Below, piece by piece: positions 8,444 through 17,704 of a stretch of 64,000 bases of DNA (positions within the stretch are counted from its first letter, which is position 1; the number at the start of each line of letters is the position of its first letter). Made by a program: the position numbers and the translations under genes. The notes below the pieces were generated by a model that was not told the origin of the DNA, ran no database searches, and saw nothing but the letters and a program-made list of their open reading frames with translations. The stretch is from assembly GCF_037071985.1 (NCBI RefSeq), contig NZ_JAXHDF010000008.1, positions 124,001 to 188,000 of the forward strand, read 5' to 3'. Source of the stretch: Pseudogracilibacillus sp037071985. Lineage in GTDB: Bacteria; Bacillota; Bacilli; Bacillales; Amphibacillaceae.

Positions 8444-9294
8444 CCTTTATTCAATCCCTTTGCCGCTTTAATTGTGTTTGCTAACAACATAGTTATCGTC
8501 ATCGGACCGACACCTTTAGGCACAGGGGTAAGAAAAGATGCTTTCTGTTTAACATCCTCAAAATCAACATCTCCTGTAAGTTTTCCATCTGTATTTCTAT
8601 TTACTCCAACATCAATTACAGCAGCACCTTCTTTAACATACGAACTATCAATGATATTTGCTTTACCAATTGCGACAATAAGTATATCTGCTTGATTGGT
8701 AATTGATTTTAAATCGTTTGTTCGTGAGTGACAATACGTAACCGTTGCATTTTCATTTAATAATAATTGTCCCATGGGTTTGCCTACTATATTACTTCTT
8801 CCTATTACGACAACATGCTTGCCTTCTATGACAATATTTTTTGATTTTAACATTTGAATAATGCCGTATGGCGTGCATGGTAAAAATGCATCTTGTCCAA
8901 CGATCATCCGCCCAATATTAATTGGATGAAATCCATCAACATCTTTTGCAGGATCAATTGTTTCAATAACTTTTTGTTCATCAATATGGTTTGGTAATGG
9001 TAATTGAACTAAAATTCCATGTACGTGGTCATCCTGATTAAGCTCAACTATTTTATTAAGCAATTCTTGTTCAGATAAATCTGCATTTAACCTAATAATA
9101 TTGGAAGAAATACCGACTTCTGCAGATGCCTTTTCTTTCCCCTTTACGTAAGAATGTGAAGCCGGATCATCCCCGATTAAGATAACTGTTAAATGAGGAG
9201 TTAGACCTGTCTCTTTTAGTTGTACTATTTCTTCTCGCATATTGTCTCTTAATTCTTTTGCTAATTGTTGACCATTAATAATTTCAGCGGGCAT
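8440..9294 (-). CDS. folD: Methylenetetrahydrofolate dehydrogenase/cyclohydrolase
   Basis: Bifunctional cytosolic enzyme interconverting 5,10-methylene-THF and 10-formyl-THF with NADP, supplying formyl groups for purines and initiator tRNA. It has 284 residues. Family motifs are visible: YVKGKEKASAEVGI with the catalytic lysine region, VQLPLPNHI, the nucleotide-binding segment VVIGRSNIVGKPMG and the C-terminal PVPKGVGPMTITML. It lies 14 bases after nusB and is coupled to xseA. The window also carries the glycine cleavage genes and 5-formyl-THF cyclo-ligase, so several folate steps are encoded nearby. Confidence 0.97.
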   Translation of the reverse strand: MPAEIINGQQLAKELRDNMREEIVQLKETGLTPHLTVILIGDDPASHSYVKGKEKASAEVGISSNIIRLNADLSEQELLNKIVELNQDDHVHGILVQLPLPNHIDEQKVIETIDPAKDVDGFHPINIGRMIVGQDAFLPCTPYGIIQMLKSKNIVIEGKHVVVIGRSNIVGKPMGQLLLNENATVTYCHSRTNDLKSITNQADILIVAIGKANIIDSSYVKEGAAVIDVGVNRNTDGKLTGDVDFEDVKQKASFLTPVPKGVGPMTITMLLANTIKAAKGLNKG

Positions 9295-9308
9295 GACAAA
9301 TCCTCCTT

Positions 9309-9668
9309 CTACTTAATTATGTTTGATAACACACCATTGATGAATTTACCAGATTTTTCATCTCCATATTTATGAGCCAATTCGACTGCCTCGTTTATAG
9401 ACACTCCAATAGGTATGTCATCTAAATAGTCCATTTCATATACTGCTATTCGTAATATCGCTTTCTCAACTAACGGAATCCTTTCAAAGGACCAATTATG
9501 TAAATGACTGCTTATACGATGGTCAATCTCTTGTTTGTTCTTTATTGTTCCAAACACAACAATCTTCGTATAAGAATTCATTCCCTTATCATTTATTTCT
9601 ATATCTGAATTAATATCTTCTTGAAACAAAATTTTAAATGCTTCTTCTCTTGCTGACCTACGATCCAT
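9309..9668 (-). CDS. nusB: Transcription antitermination factor NusB
   Basis: A 119-residue all-helical RNA-binding protein starting MDRRSAREEAFKILFQ and containing the family segment SINEAVELAHKYGDEKSGKFINGVL. NusB with NusE (S10) binds boxA RNA to promote rRNA antitermination. It is slightly shorter than B. subtilis NusB. It heads the folD-xseA-xseB-ispA group. Upstream lies a terminator ending the accBC unit, so it probably has its own promoter in 9669-9767. The small gene yqhY, normally between accC and nusB in Bacillus, is absent. Confidence 0.95.
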   Translation of the reverse strand: MDRRSAREEAFKILFQEDINSDIEINDKGMNSYTKIVVFGTIKNKQEIDHRISSHLHNWSFERIPLVEKAILRIAVYEMDYLDDIPIGVSINEAVELAHKYGDEKSGKFINGVLSNIIK

Positions 9669-9767
9669 AAAATTTCTCCTCTAATTTGTATAATCTTTAA
9701 AAATCGTATCAAATTTATTCGTACAATGCTAGAAGAAACAAATATTAAATATTTTTCCTCTCTTTTA

Positions 9768-9803
9768 TCAAGAAGAAAAAGTCAAAAGGAAACCCTTTTG
9801 ACC
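9768..9803 (-). terminator. Terminator after accC
   Basis: A 9-bp stem (GTCAAAAGG / CCTTTTGAC, 9781-9802) is followed on the minus strand by TTTTTCTTCTT. It ends the accB-accC message before nusB. Confidence 0.85.
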
Positions 9804-9821
9804 TCTGAAAAGAAAAAAATC

Positions 9822-11177
9822 TTATTTATCTTGAACGATTGGATTATCTTTTAAAAAGTTTGTATTAAAATCTCCCTGTTTAAATACTTCATGATCCATG
9901 ATTTTTGAATGAAACGGAATTGTTGTATGGACTCCTTCTACTACAAATTCATCCAGCGCACGTTTCATACGGTGGATCGCCTCTTCCCTAGTAGGCCCAT
10001 ATGTAATAAGTTTAGCCACCATTGAATCATAAAAAGGTGGAATTGTATAACTAGGGTATACAGCTGAATCTACTCGTACTCCAAGACCACCAGGAGGAAG
10101 ATACATATCAATTTTCCCAGGAGAAGGCATAAAGTTCTTAAAAGGATCTTCAGCGTTAATTCTACATTCTATAGACCAACCGTTAAATTGAACCTCATCC
10201 TGTTCGATAGATAAAGATTCATTATTTGCAATTCGTATCTGTTCTTTAATTAAATCTACTCCTGTAACCATTTCAGTCACTGGATGTTCTACCTGGATAC
10301 GAGTGTTCATTTCCATAAAATAAAATTCTTTATTTTTCCGATTAAAAATATACTCAATCGTCCCGGCACCAACGTAATTTACTGCTTTGGCAGCTTTGAC
10401 AGATGCATCTCCCATTGCTTCTCTAATTTCAGGAGTAATTGCCGGTGATGGAGTTTCTTCAATTAGTTTTTGTAAACGGCGTTGAATCGAACAGTCTCTT
10501 TCTCCTAAATGGATAACATTCCCATGTTCGTCGGCAAGGATTTGAATTTCAACATGACGAAAATCTTCAATGTTTTTTTCTAAATAAACTCCAGGATTAC
10601 CAAAAGCTGTTTCAGCTTCTTTTTGAGTAATACGGAAACCATTAATTAATTCTTCTTGATTATAGGCTACCCGAATACCTTTACCCCCACCTCCGGCAGT
10701 TGCTTTGATAATAACTGGATACCCTATTTCCTCTGCTACTTTTATTGCTTCTTCCTCATTTTGTAATATTCCTTCAGAGCCTGGTACAATTGGCACTCCC
10801 GCATCTTTCATTGTTCTTCTAGCTACATCTTTAATACCCATTTTTTGTATCGCTTCAGGCGAAGGACCAATGAATTTAACATTACATTCTTTACATATTT
10901 CAGCAAAGTCTACATTTTCAGCTAAAAATCCATATCCAGGATGGATTGCATCAACGCCGGTTGAGGTAGCTATTGTCATAATATTTGTTACATTTAAATA
11001 ACTCTCTGCACTAGGCGCTGGGCCGATACAATAAGCTTCATCAGCAAGTTCAACATGTAATGCGTCTTGGTCCGCTTCGGAGTATACAGCTACTGTTTGA
11101 ATCCCTAATTCTTTACATGCCCGAATGATTCGAACAGCTATTTCACCTCTGTTAGCGATTAATACTTTTTTAATCAC
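9822..11177 (-). CDS. accC: Acetyl-CoA carboxylase, biotin carboxylase subunit
   Basis: ATP-grasp enzyme that carboxylates the biotin on AccB, the first half-reaction of malonyl-CoA synthesis for fatty acids. Its 451 residues begin MIKKVLIANRGEIAVRIIRA. The ATP-binding glycine-rich loop KATAGGGGKGIRV is near residue 160, and MEMNTRIQVEHPVTE near 290 holds metal and substrate ligands. It follows accB by 18 bases and is ended by a terminator at 9768-9803. The transcarboxylase genes accA and accD are elsewhere, as in B. subtilis. Confidence 0.97.
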   Translation of the reverse strand: MIKKVLIANRGEIAVRIIRACKELGIQTVAVYSEADQDALHVELADEAYCIGPAPSAESYLNVTNIMTIATSTGVDAIHPGYGFLAENVDFAEICKECNVKFIGPSPEAIQKMGIKDVARRTMKDAGVPIVPGSEGILQNEEEAIKVAEEIGYPVIIKATAGGGGKGIRVAYNQEELINGFRITQKEAETAFGNPGVYLEKNIEDFRHVEIQILADEHGNVIHLGERDCSIQRRLQKLIEETPSPAITPEIREAMGDASVKAAKAVNYVGAGTIEYIFNRKNKEFYFMEMNTRIQVEHPVTEMVTGVDLIKEQIRIANNESLSIEQDEVQFNGWSIECRINAEDPFKNFMPSPGKIDMYLPPGGLGVRVDSAVYPSYTIPPFYDSMVAKLITYGPTREEAIHRMKRALDEFVVEGVHTTIPFHSKIMDHEVFKQGDFNTNFLKDNPIVQDK

Positions 11178-11195
11178 TTATATCGTCCCCTCACA

Positions 11196-11702
11196 TTACT
11201 TTGTTTTAACTTTGAATAGTGCTTGTCCATATTCTACTAGTTCACCATCGCCAACTAGAACTTCTACAATTTCTCCAGTAGCTTCTGCTTCTATTTCGTT
11301 AAATAACTTCATTGCTTCTACGATACATACGATTGTATTTTCATCAATTTTGTCGCCAATTTTTACATATGGATCGCTTTCAGGAGATGGTTTACGATAG
11401 AATGTTCCAACCATCGGAGAAACAATTTCGACGATACTGTCGTCATCTTCTACTGTCTCAACGACCTCTTCTTTCGCTTGTTGTTTTGGTACTTCTTTCG
11501 TTGGTTCTGGTTGTTTTTCCTCAACTATAGGAGCTTGTACTACAGGTTGTGTATGTATAATTTCTTGTACTGCATTACTATTTTGAACTACTGTAGGTTT
11601 TTTAATTGTTATAGTTGAACCATTATCTTCATAAACAAACTCACTTATTGAAGATTGATCAATAAGTCTAATTATTTCTCTTAATTCTTGTACTTTTAGC
11701 AT
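11196..11702 (-). CDS. accB: Biotin carboxyl carrier protein of acetyl-CoA carboxylase
   Basis: 168 residues from the ATG at 11702, which has AAGGAG well placed upstream; the frame extends 7 codons further but without support. The N-terminal helix MLKVQELREIIRLIDQ is typical. A flexible Pro/Glu/Lys-rich linker (about 45-90) leads to the biotinyl domain, where K132 in VEAMKLF is the predicted biotinylation site. AccB shuttles carboxybiotin between AccC and the transcarboxylase. It is the first gene of the accB-accC pair; the long non-coding stretch upstream holds a repeat element. Confidence 0.96.
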   Translation of the reverse strand: MLKVQELREIIRLIDQSSISEFVYEDNGSTITIKKPTVVQNSNAVQEIIHTQPVVQAPIVEEKQPEPTKEVPKQQAKEEVVETVEDDDSIVEIVSPMVGTFYRKPSPESDPYVKIGDKIDENTIVCIVEAMKLFNEIEAEATGEIVEVLVGDGELVEYGQALFKVKTK

Positions 11703-12429
11703 TTCTAACTCTCCTTTTTGCATAATTTACATATTAAATTCTATTTTAACATAATTTATTGCGAACAACTCAAATTTTTATGTATTGTTCGAAAACCCTG
11801 TTAGTTTGCTCCCTATTGATTGTACAATAACTTGAGTATAACTTAAACGTTTAAGAGTATGACAAAATAAGAAGGAACTTCATAATACTTATCTCTAAAG
11901 AATTTTAGATGGTTAAAGTAAACTGTGTAGTAGCGAAAATTTAAGAATGAACTGATTAATCGCTGCGGAAATATGTTTCGCTTTCCATGGGCGGCTGTTG
12001 AGCCTCCTTGTGCTACGCACTTCGTAGTCTCATCTAGGCCTATGCTCCCATAGGAGTCTCCACATATTTCCTCCGCTGGGAAGGTAACTGTTGACTGAAT
12101 TTCTAAATTTAGGACCTATAACAACAATGCTTTTTTTTGTCGAATAAAATTTGCATGCTAGCGTAAAAAATACGAAGACTCCTGCAGGAACAGCGCGAGT
12201 CCGAAGATCCCTTTAGTTTCTCGTTAACGAGAAACTACAGAAGCTGAGGCCGTGCCTGCGGTAAAGAAGACACTGTAAAAGCAAACGATAGTGCAGCTTG
12301 AACAGATGTCGCTCTTATGCCTGTGGTGAAAGCGAAGTATTTTTCTGAAGCGTTCTGGAAATTAATAAAGTTGATGCAATTACTGCACAGTTTTCATCTA
12401 ATGTATAACATAGTTAATAATAAGAAATG
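11703..12429. other. Non-coding stretch between accB and spoIIIAH
   Basis: No convincing gene is seen on either strand. The first 200 bases should contain the accB promoter. Most of the rest (11920-12393) is copy 1 of a dispersed repeat with terminal inverted repeats, listed separately. The stretch ends at the spoIIIA operon terminator. Confidence 0.7.
11920..12393. repeat. MITE-like dispersed repeat, copy 1
   Basis: The left end AACTGTGTAGTAGCG (11921-11935) and right end GCAATTACTGCACAGTT (12376-12392) are imperfect inverted repeats of each other. The body shares long blocks with copy 2 at 23255-23551: CGCTGCGGAAATA, GGGCGGCTG, GAGCCTCCT, GCTGAGGCC, GTCGCTCTTATGCCTGTGG and the right end. 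This copy carries extra internal sequence, including a perfect 24-bp palindrome at 12214-12237. There is no ORF. It is non-autonomous and looks like the short G+C-rich intergenic repeats common in Bacillaceae. Confidence 0.75.
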
Positions 12430-12475
12430 AAAAATCCGATATGATTCAAATTTGTATAGAATCATATCGGATTTC
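12430..12475 (-). terminator. Terminator of the spoIIIA operon
   Basis: A perfect 16-bp inverted repeat (12432-12447 with 12459-12474) is followed on the minus strand by a short T run. It lies just after spoIIIAH. Confidence 0.8.
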
Positions 12476-12515
12476 TCAGTAAGATTTAGTCTCTATTATT
12501 TTTTCGCCTGAATTA

Positions 12516-13064
12516 TTAACTATTTGTTGCTTGGAAATTAACGTCTACCGTCATTTCTCCCAATTCATCTTTAACCATTTGCATAATTTTTACCGCTTCT
12601 TCTCTCGGAAGATTATCAGTGATTACGTGAACATGAACTTTATTATCCTCCGCTCTAACCAAAACATCTTCATATTTCTCGTTAGTCGATAAAATCGTTT
12701 CTTGTAAAATATTTTCTTTTGTCGCTACTTTTTCCATTGTATCAATTTCATTCAATGCTTCGTTTATTTCGGTAGCTGTTGCACTACTTGATGCAACAAT
12801 TTCTTTCAAACGATCTTTTTTTATATTACGCTCATCCTCAAGCTCCATACGGATCGTAGTGAATAATTCATTACCTTGAACAGGAGTAATTCCTTCAACC
12901 TCAACGTCATTTTCTACCTCATTTTGGTTAATTGTCTGCTCTAAACCTTCTTGTCCAGTATCAATGTATGCTAAATCCTCTTTATCGGACATCATATAAT
13001 AAACACTTAATACGATCATAAGACTTAACATGGTCAATAACCATACAGTTTGTTTCTTTAACAT
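12516..13064 (-). CDS. spoIIIAH: Stage III sporulation protein AH
   Basis: Mother-cell membrane protein whose extracellular domain zips to forespore SpoIIQ, forming the trans-envelope channel that keeps the forespore active. The ATG at 13064 is preferred (AAAGGGG upstream), giving 182 residues: one N-terminal membrane anchor (MLKKQTVWLLTMLSLMIV), an acidic linker, and a C-terminal EscJ/YscJ-like ring-building domain. It is smaller than the B. subtilis protein (about 218 residues), mostly through a shorter linker. It is the last gene of the spoIIIA operon and overlaps no neighbour from this start. Confidence 0.9.
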   Translation of the reverse strand: MLKKQTVWLLTMLSLMIVLSVYYMMSDKEDLAYIDTGQEGLEQTINQNEVENDVEVEGITPVQGNELFTTIRMELEDERNIKKDRLKEIVASSSATATEINEALNEIDTMEKVATKENILQETILSTNEKYEDVLVRAEDNKVHVHVITDNLPREEAVKIMQMVKDELGEMTVDVNFQATNS

Positions 13065-13078
13065 TACATTTTCCCCTT

Positions 13079-13693
13079 TCACTTTGGCATTACAGATATT
13101 TTATATGTTGGTACATCCAAAACCTTTGAAACAGATTCAACAATCCATTTTTTTACCGTCGCATTCTCTGCGCCTTTTGCAATAATGAAAACGCCTCGTA
13201 CTTCAGGTTTTTTTGTTTGAACTAATACCGGCACCTCCTGATCCCCTTGTCTTACATATACTAATTTTGTCTCTTTCGTTTCGTCGTCTACCTGTCTGAT
13301 TCCACCATTTTTATCCTCTTCGTCTGTCGTTTGTGTACCTAATATTAAGTCTTTTTCGTAAACATTTACGTTAGTTGAATCTACATTGACCATTACTTCC
13401 ACTTCTGAAATGCCTTTAATTTGATTTAACATTGCTTGTAAATCTTTTTCATAGCTAGATTCAATTTCAGTCACATTTGAAATGAGGGACACTTCTTCTA
13501 TATCTTCCTCTTTAACAACTACATCAGTTTCTTGATTCATTCCCCCTTCAAATTTATTTTTAGGACTAAGTAAATTGCCAACAATAATTAGCAAGATTGC
13601 AACTAAACCTACTATAAGAACATACTTTCTTTTTTTATTATCTTTATCTACCTGGAGATAGTTTTGAATTAATTTCTTTAGTTTCTCAATCAA
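13079..13693 (-). CDS. spoIIIAG: Stage III sporulation protein AG
   Basis: Single-pass membrane protein that forms a large ring in the SpoIIIA-Q channel. The TTG start at 13693 has GGAGG 6 bases upstream; an ATG 6 codons earlier lacks a site. The product has about 204 residues: a membrane segment near 24-42 (YVLIVGLVAILLIIVGNLL), then the ring-building domain with ISEVEVMVNVDS and VRGVFIIAKGAENATVKKWI. It overlaps the end of spoIIIAF by 4 bases. Confidence 0.92.
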   Translation of the reverse strand: MIEKLKKLIQNYLQVDKDNKKRKYVLIVGLVAILLIIVGNLLSPKNKFEGGMNQETDVVVKEEDIEEVSLISNVTEIESSYEKDLQAMLNQIKGISEVEVMVNVDSTNVNVYEKDLILGTQTTDEEDKNGGIRQVDDETKETKLVYVRQGDQEVPVLVQTKKPEVRGVFIIAKGAENATVKKWIVESVSKVLDVPTYKISVMPK

Positions 13694-14319
13694 GACGTCC
13701 CTCCCTCCCATACAATTTGAATATTGGTTTTATCTAACCCCCACACTTCCTTTAATGTATTAATAATCTTCTTATCCCTTTGACTTCTAGCCTTTTCCGG
13801 ACGATCATCTTGTTGTTTCGCTTCGATCACAATTGGCTGGACTAAACTTTCCTCTTTCTCAGCTTCATCCGGATTTTCTGTTAATGTAACGAATACCTCT
13901 TCAAGGCTGTCATAGTTGTCCACTATTGGCTCATTAAAAGAAAATGCTACATCAATAATCTGTACGGAGTATTCTTCTATTAAGATGGGGTTTACCTCCT
14001 TCATTAGCTGTAACTTCACCTCATTCCATATATATGCATCTTGTTCAGCTTGTATATCTTTTTTTTGCTTTTCAACTAAATTTTCTGTTTCGGCATATTG
14101 TTTATTGTCAAAAATAGCCCTCTCTATCTGATCTAATTGATAGGTTACATCCACAGAAAATAGATATAAAATTGGCTTTGTTAATATTAAAAGTAAAAGT
14201 AAACCAACAACAATATTGACATATTTTTTCATAGAATTATTTGGTAACAATAACTCAACAATTGTGCCTAATAATATAAATACGATAATTTGCATTACCC
14301 ATTCTGTAACTAAATTCAT
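13690..14319 (-). CDS. spoIIIAF: Stage III sporulation protein AF
   Basis: 209 residues. Two N-terminal membrane helices (about 9-27 and 33-52) precede an extracellular domain of the ring-building type, ending with the GLDKTNIQIVWEG stretch. It is part of the SpoIIIA complex made in the mother cell. It starts 10 bases after the spoIIIAE stop and overlaps spoIIIAG, so it is co-translated. Identification is by position as well as by topology; the sequence itself is poorly conserved in this family. Confidence 0.88.
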   Translation of the reverse strand: MNLVTEWVMQIIVFILLGTIVELLLPNNSMKKYVNIVVGLLLLLILTKPILYLFSVDVTYQLDQIERAIFDNKQYAETENLVEKQKKDIQAEQDAYIWNEVKLQLMKEVNPILIEEYSVQIIDVAFSFNEPIVDNYDSLEEVFVTLTENPDEAEKEESLVQPIVIEAKQQDDRPEKARSQRDKKIINTLKEVWGLDKTNIQIVWEGGTS

Positions 14320-14329
14320 ATTGAATCAC

Positions 14330-15517
14330 CTATCTTAATAGTAACGGAATATTGCTAGCAACTATCATAATTACAATCGATAAGAAGAACATAAAAGTTA
14401 CCGTGATCAAACAAGCTAATACGTATAAAATATATTTACTAATTATATTTAAACTCACAATGATTGGGCTGTTTCCTAAGGGTTGTAACAATGCTGCAGC
14501 AAGTTTATATACTAAAGATATTGCCATTATTTTGATAGCTGGGAAAATAGCAATAATCACGACAATTGTTAAACCAATGATTCCTACAGCATTTTTTAAT
14601 AATTGTGCTGCGGATAAAACTGTATCAGCAGCATCTGTAAACGTCCTTCCAACAACAGGAATAAAGTTTCCAGTAATAAATTTTGTTGTTTTTAAAGCAA
14701 CTCCATCCTGAATGGCAGTTGCAGTTCCTTGTACAGACATAACTCCAAGGAAAATGGTTAAAAATAACCCTACCGTACCTATACTGATCGATCTAAACAA
14801 TTCAGCTAAATGGGTAGCTTGAAAATTTTCATTCAAATGACTCACAATAATTAATAATGCGGATAAATATAAAAGTGGAAATACAAAAGTTGTCATTAAT
14901 AAACCACTGACATGGATGAGAAATATAATGATTGGATGAAAGAAAGTCACGGTGATAACTTGTCCAAATGTTGCGATTAATCCTAACATAAGTGGCAATA
15001 ATGCTATCATGAAGCTGCTCATCATATCGATTGTTTCTTTAGCATAAGTAAACACCAGATAAAAACTATTGAGCGTAATATAAATCAACACCATATAAAC
15101 AACAAAATATGCTATTTTACTTACAACACTTTTCTCAAATGCTGCATGCATAGACTGAAGAATGACTGAAAACAATGTTAAAATAATGAGTGTGCCAAGT
15201 AACTTACCGTTTAATATAATTTCATAAAATAAATAGCTCAAAATTCCTTTAAAGGTTGACTTAAACGAAATGGTTCCATTGTCCTTGATCAGCTCACCTA
15301 TACTTTTATGATTTATTTCTGGAATAAATTCACCATAATCACTTCCTATCTGTTCCCAAAACTTATTTACTTCCTCAATTGTCAAGGTGTCTAATAAATT
15401 ATCATCTAATTCCGTTTCATCCTGTGTTTCATCGCCTACTTCTTGAGCAAGAGTACCTGTAGATAAAGGCATCAATGCAAACATAATAAGTAAAATAATG
15501 ATTCTATAGTATTTCAT
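14330..15517 (-). CDS. spoIIIAE: Stage III sporulation protein AE
   Basis: Large polytopic membrane component of the SpoIIIA channel. The start at 15517 gives a protein beginning MKYYRIIILLIMFALMPLSTG, a signal-peptide-like leader, followed by an acidic segment and about seven hydrophobic helices. An ATG nine codons upstream (15544) directly abuts the spoIIIAD stop but has no Shine-Dalgarno site, whereas a GGGTGG precedes the chosen ATG. In B. subtilis the N-terminal part of AE is exposed outside the membrane. Length (395) matches the family. Confidence 0.92.
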   Translation of the reverse strand: MKYYRIIILLIMFALMPLSTGTLAQEVGDETQDETELDDNLLDTLTIEEVNKFWEQIGSDYGEFIPEINHKSIGELIKDNGTISFKSTFKGILSYLFYEIILNGKLLGTLIILTLFSVILQSMHAAFEKSVVSKIAYFVVYMVLIYITLNSFYLVFTYAKETIDMMSSFMIALLPLMLGLIATFGQVITVTFFHPIIIFLIHVSGLLMTTFVFPLLYLSALLIIVSHLNENFQATHLAELFRSISIGTVGLFLTIFLGVMSVQGTATAIQDGVALKTTKFITGNFIPVVGRTFTDAADTVLSAAQLLKNAVGIIGLTIVVIIAIFPAIKIMAISLVYKLAAALLQPLGNSPIIVSLNIISKYILYVLACLITVTFMFFLSIVIMIVASNIPLLLR

Positions 15518-15544
15518 CCATATATTTACCACCCTTTTTGACAT

Positions 15545-15949
15545 TTAAAATGGTGCCGTTGATGCAGGTATAAAGTTGAGGATTACTTCGACAACTGCGC
15601 TGATGATAGGTATCGCTAATAACAATATGAATATTTTTCCAGCAAGCTCAATTTTAGAGGCAACAGAACTTAGTCCTGCATCTTTAGTAATATTTGAGCC
15701 AAGTTCAGTTATGTAAGCAATGCCGATGATCTTTAAAATAGTTTCAACATAGAATGAGTTTACAGAAGCCTTATTACCGAGTGAATGTAATAATTGAATG
15801 ATAAGACCGATTTGTTTAATGACAATAATTAATAATAAGATGCTTGTAATTAAGATGATGAAAAAAGCAAATGAAGGATTTATATCCTTTAAGATAATGT
15901 GGAGAAGAGTAGCAACGATGCCGATTAATACAATTTGAACAATATCCAT
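15545..15949 (-). CDS. spoIIIAD: Stage III sporulation protein AD
   Basis: 134-residue membrane protein beginning MDIVQIVLIGIVATLLHIILKD, with four hydrophobic segments. It is paralogous to SpoIIIAC. Length and position between AC and AE fit the B. subtilis operon. It follows spoIIIAC by 4 bases. Confidence 0.94.
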   Translation of the reverse strand: MDIVQIVLIGIVATLLHIILKDINPSFAFFIILITSILLLIIVIKQIGLIIQLLHSLGNKASVNSFYVETILKIIGIAYITELGSNITKDAGLSSVASKIELAGKIFILLLAIPIISAVVEVILNFIPASTAPF

Positions 15950-15953
15950 TTCT

Positions 15954-16163
15954 CTAAAAACCTTTTAATAAAAATACCGATTTTATTTGTTGAAATAAAT
16001 CCGCCAGATGATGAATTACGATTACTAGGACGATTATAAAGCCAACTAATGAAACAAATTGGGCAATATCCTCTTTTCCTACTTGCTTCAGTACCGTATG
16101 AATTAAAGCGGTAATAATTCCAATCCCCGCAATTTGGAACAAAATAGTCGCATCTAATAGCAT
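15954..16163 (-). CDS. spoIIIAC: Stage III sporulation protein AC
   Basis: 69-residue two-helix membrane protein (MLLDATILFQIAGIGIITAL...). It is a conserved core component of the SpoIIIA complex and resembles AD over its length. It follows spoIIIAB by 14 bases. Confidence 0.94.
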   Translation of the reverse strand: MLLDATILFQIAGIGIITALIHTVLKQVGKEDIAQFVSLVGFIIVLVIVIHHLADLFQQIKSVFLLKGF

Positions 16164-16177
16164 GAGGATACTCCTTT

Positions 16178-16690
16178 CTAAAACAAAATTAGGACGATAA
16201 ATATTCCTATCAATACACCTAAACTTCTCATCATTTTTTCGTATTTATCTCGTTGTTCCAGCGCTTCATCTAATTCACGTTCTAAGTGATGGATTGCTAA
16301 CGCAATATGCTTTTGTTGTTGAAGTGAAGAGTGTTGCCCCAAACTTCGTCCAAATTGTTTTATAATTTCTTGTTCATTTTTCTTAAGAGCAGATACTTTC
16401 ATTAACCTGTTTAAAGCCTCATCCCACACGTCAAGAAAATCAGTTACAACATCAGATAATTTATGTGTCATTTGTCGATAAAACTCGTTGATCGGATAAG
16501 CTGTTTTGTTACTTACCGTATGGAAAATATCTTGTAATGTTAATTGACTATATACAACTTCAGCTTCTATCATTTGCAAAGATAGAATAAATTGTCTGAT
16601 TTGTTTTGTCCGATCTCCTAGTCGATTACTCATATCAAACCCTATCCAAGTAGTTGTGCAAATTAATATTAGAGCTCCTATCCATTTCAT
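16178..16690 (-). CDS. spoIIIAB: Stage III sporulation protein AB
   Basis: 170 residues with one N-terminal and one C-terminal hydrophobic helix flanking a helical cytosolic domain (LGDRTKQIRQFILSLQMIEAEV...). The family shares distant features with type II secretion F-like proteins. It starts within the last codons of spoIIIAA (4-base overlap), consistent with coupled translation and with the known partnership of AA and AB. Confidence 0.93.
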   Translation of the reverse strand: MKWIGALILICTTTWIGFDMSNRLGDRTKQIRQFILSLQMIEAEVVYSQLTLQDIFHTVSNKTAYPINEFYRQMTHKLSDVVTDFLDVWDEALNRLMKVSALKKNEQEIIKQFGRSLGQHSSLQQQKHIALAIHHLERELDEALEQRDKYEKMMRSLGVLIGIFIVLILF

Positions 16691-17607
16691 CTCTCTTTCA
16701 CCAAATTTGTTAGTTTTTTATTATCACTTGAAAATATTTCAATATTAAAATAATTCTTTTCATCCTTTTGTAAAATAATAAATCGCTTAAATACTTGATA
16801 ATCAAATAGACTAGTCATTGATGGACGTTTTTGCAATTCTTCTATTGATGAACCATGTACGGTACAAATAATATTCACTCCCGCAAATACCGCCTCCATC
16901 ATTGCATCTACATCCTCTTGTTTTCCAATTTCATCAACGATTAATATATCTGGCGACATAGAACGTATCATCATCATCATTCCAGCTACTTTCGGACAAG
17001 CATCAAGTACATCTGTCCTTAGCCCAACATTATGTTGAGGAATTCCATTAACAGACGCTGCTATTTCAGAACGTTCATCAATGATTCCTACTTTCTGTGG
17101 TCCATAGCTATTGTTGTCACTAATTACTCTTGCTAAATCTCGGAGGAGAGTTGTTTTTCCAGTTTGCGGAGGACCAATTATTAATGTATTGACATAACTT
17201 CCATTTTCTCTTAATAAATGAATAAAAGGGGTAGCAATTTGTTCTACTTCTCTCGCAATACGAATATTGAAGAACGTAATATACTGCAAATGTTTTATCT
17301 TTCCCTCTAATGTAGTCACTTCACCTGCTAGTCCAACTCGATGTCCTCCGGAAATAGTTATATACCCTTCTCTAAGCTCGTCCTCTAATCGATACAACGA
17401 ATGATTACTTAGTTGATTCAATACATAAATACTATCTTTCACACTGAATTCAATGCTCTCCAACCATTCTATGTTATGATGAAAATTAAGCTCTACCGGT
17501 TGATTTAAACGCAATCGAATTTCTTCTAACTCTCCCCATTTTGAAGCACAATGTAATTCGACTGCTTGTTTTATTTTTTCTGGTAATATTCTTAATATTT
17601 CATTCAT
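16687..17607 (-). CDS. spoIIIAA: Stage III sporulation ATPase AA
   Basis: 306-residue ATPase of the secretion superfamily, thought to energise the SpoIIIA-Q channel from the mother-cell cytosol. The P-loop GPPQTGKTT is at residues 145-153, and SPDILIVDEIGKQEDVDAM is the Walker B region; the P-loop contains QTGKT. It is the first gene of the operon. The 141 bases upstream should hold a sigma-E promoter, but I could not assign it with confidence. Confidence 0.95.
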   Translation of the reverse strand: MNEILRILPEKIKQAVELHCASKWGELEEIRLRLNQPVELNFHHNIEWLESIEFSVKDSIYVLNQLSNHSLYRLEDELREGYITISGGHRVGLAGEVTTLEGKIKHLQYITFFNIRIAREVEQIATPFIHLLRENGSYVNTLIIGPPQTGKTTLLRDLARVISDNNSYGPQKVGIIDERSEIAASVNGIPQHNVGLRTDVLDACPKVAGMMMMIRSMSPDILIVDEIGKQEDVDAMMEAVFAGVNIICTVHGSSIEELQKRPSMTSLFDYQVFKRFIILQKDEKNYFNIEIFSSDNKKLTNLVKER

Positions 17608-17704
17608 TTCTTCACTACCTTATTCAGTTTATATATTCTAAATTTATGCCCTGTATTTCTATTTATGCATGAAACTAATATAGAGAAAATTATAATAAAC
17701 ATAA

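Noticed and set aside
12180..12260. Small structured RNA in the long repeat copy
   Set aside because: The palindrome and G+C-rich blocks belong to the dispersed repeat; nothing supports an independent RNA.
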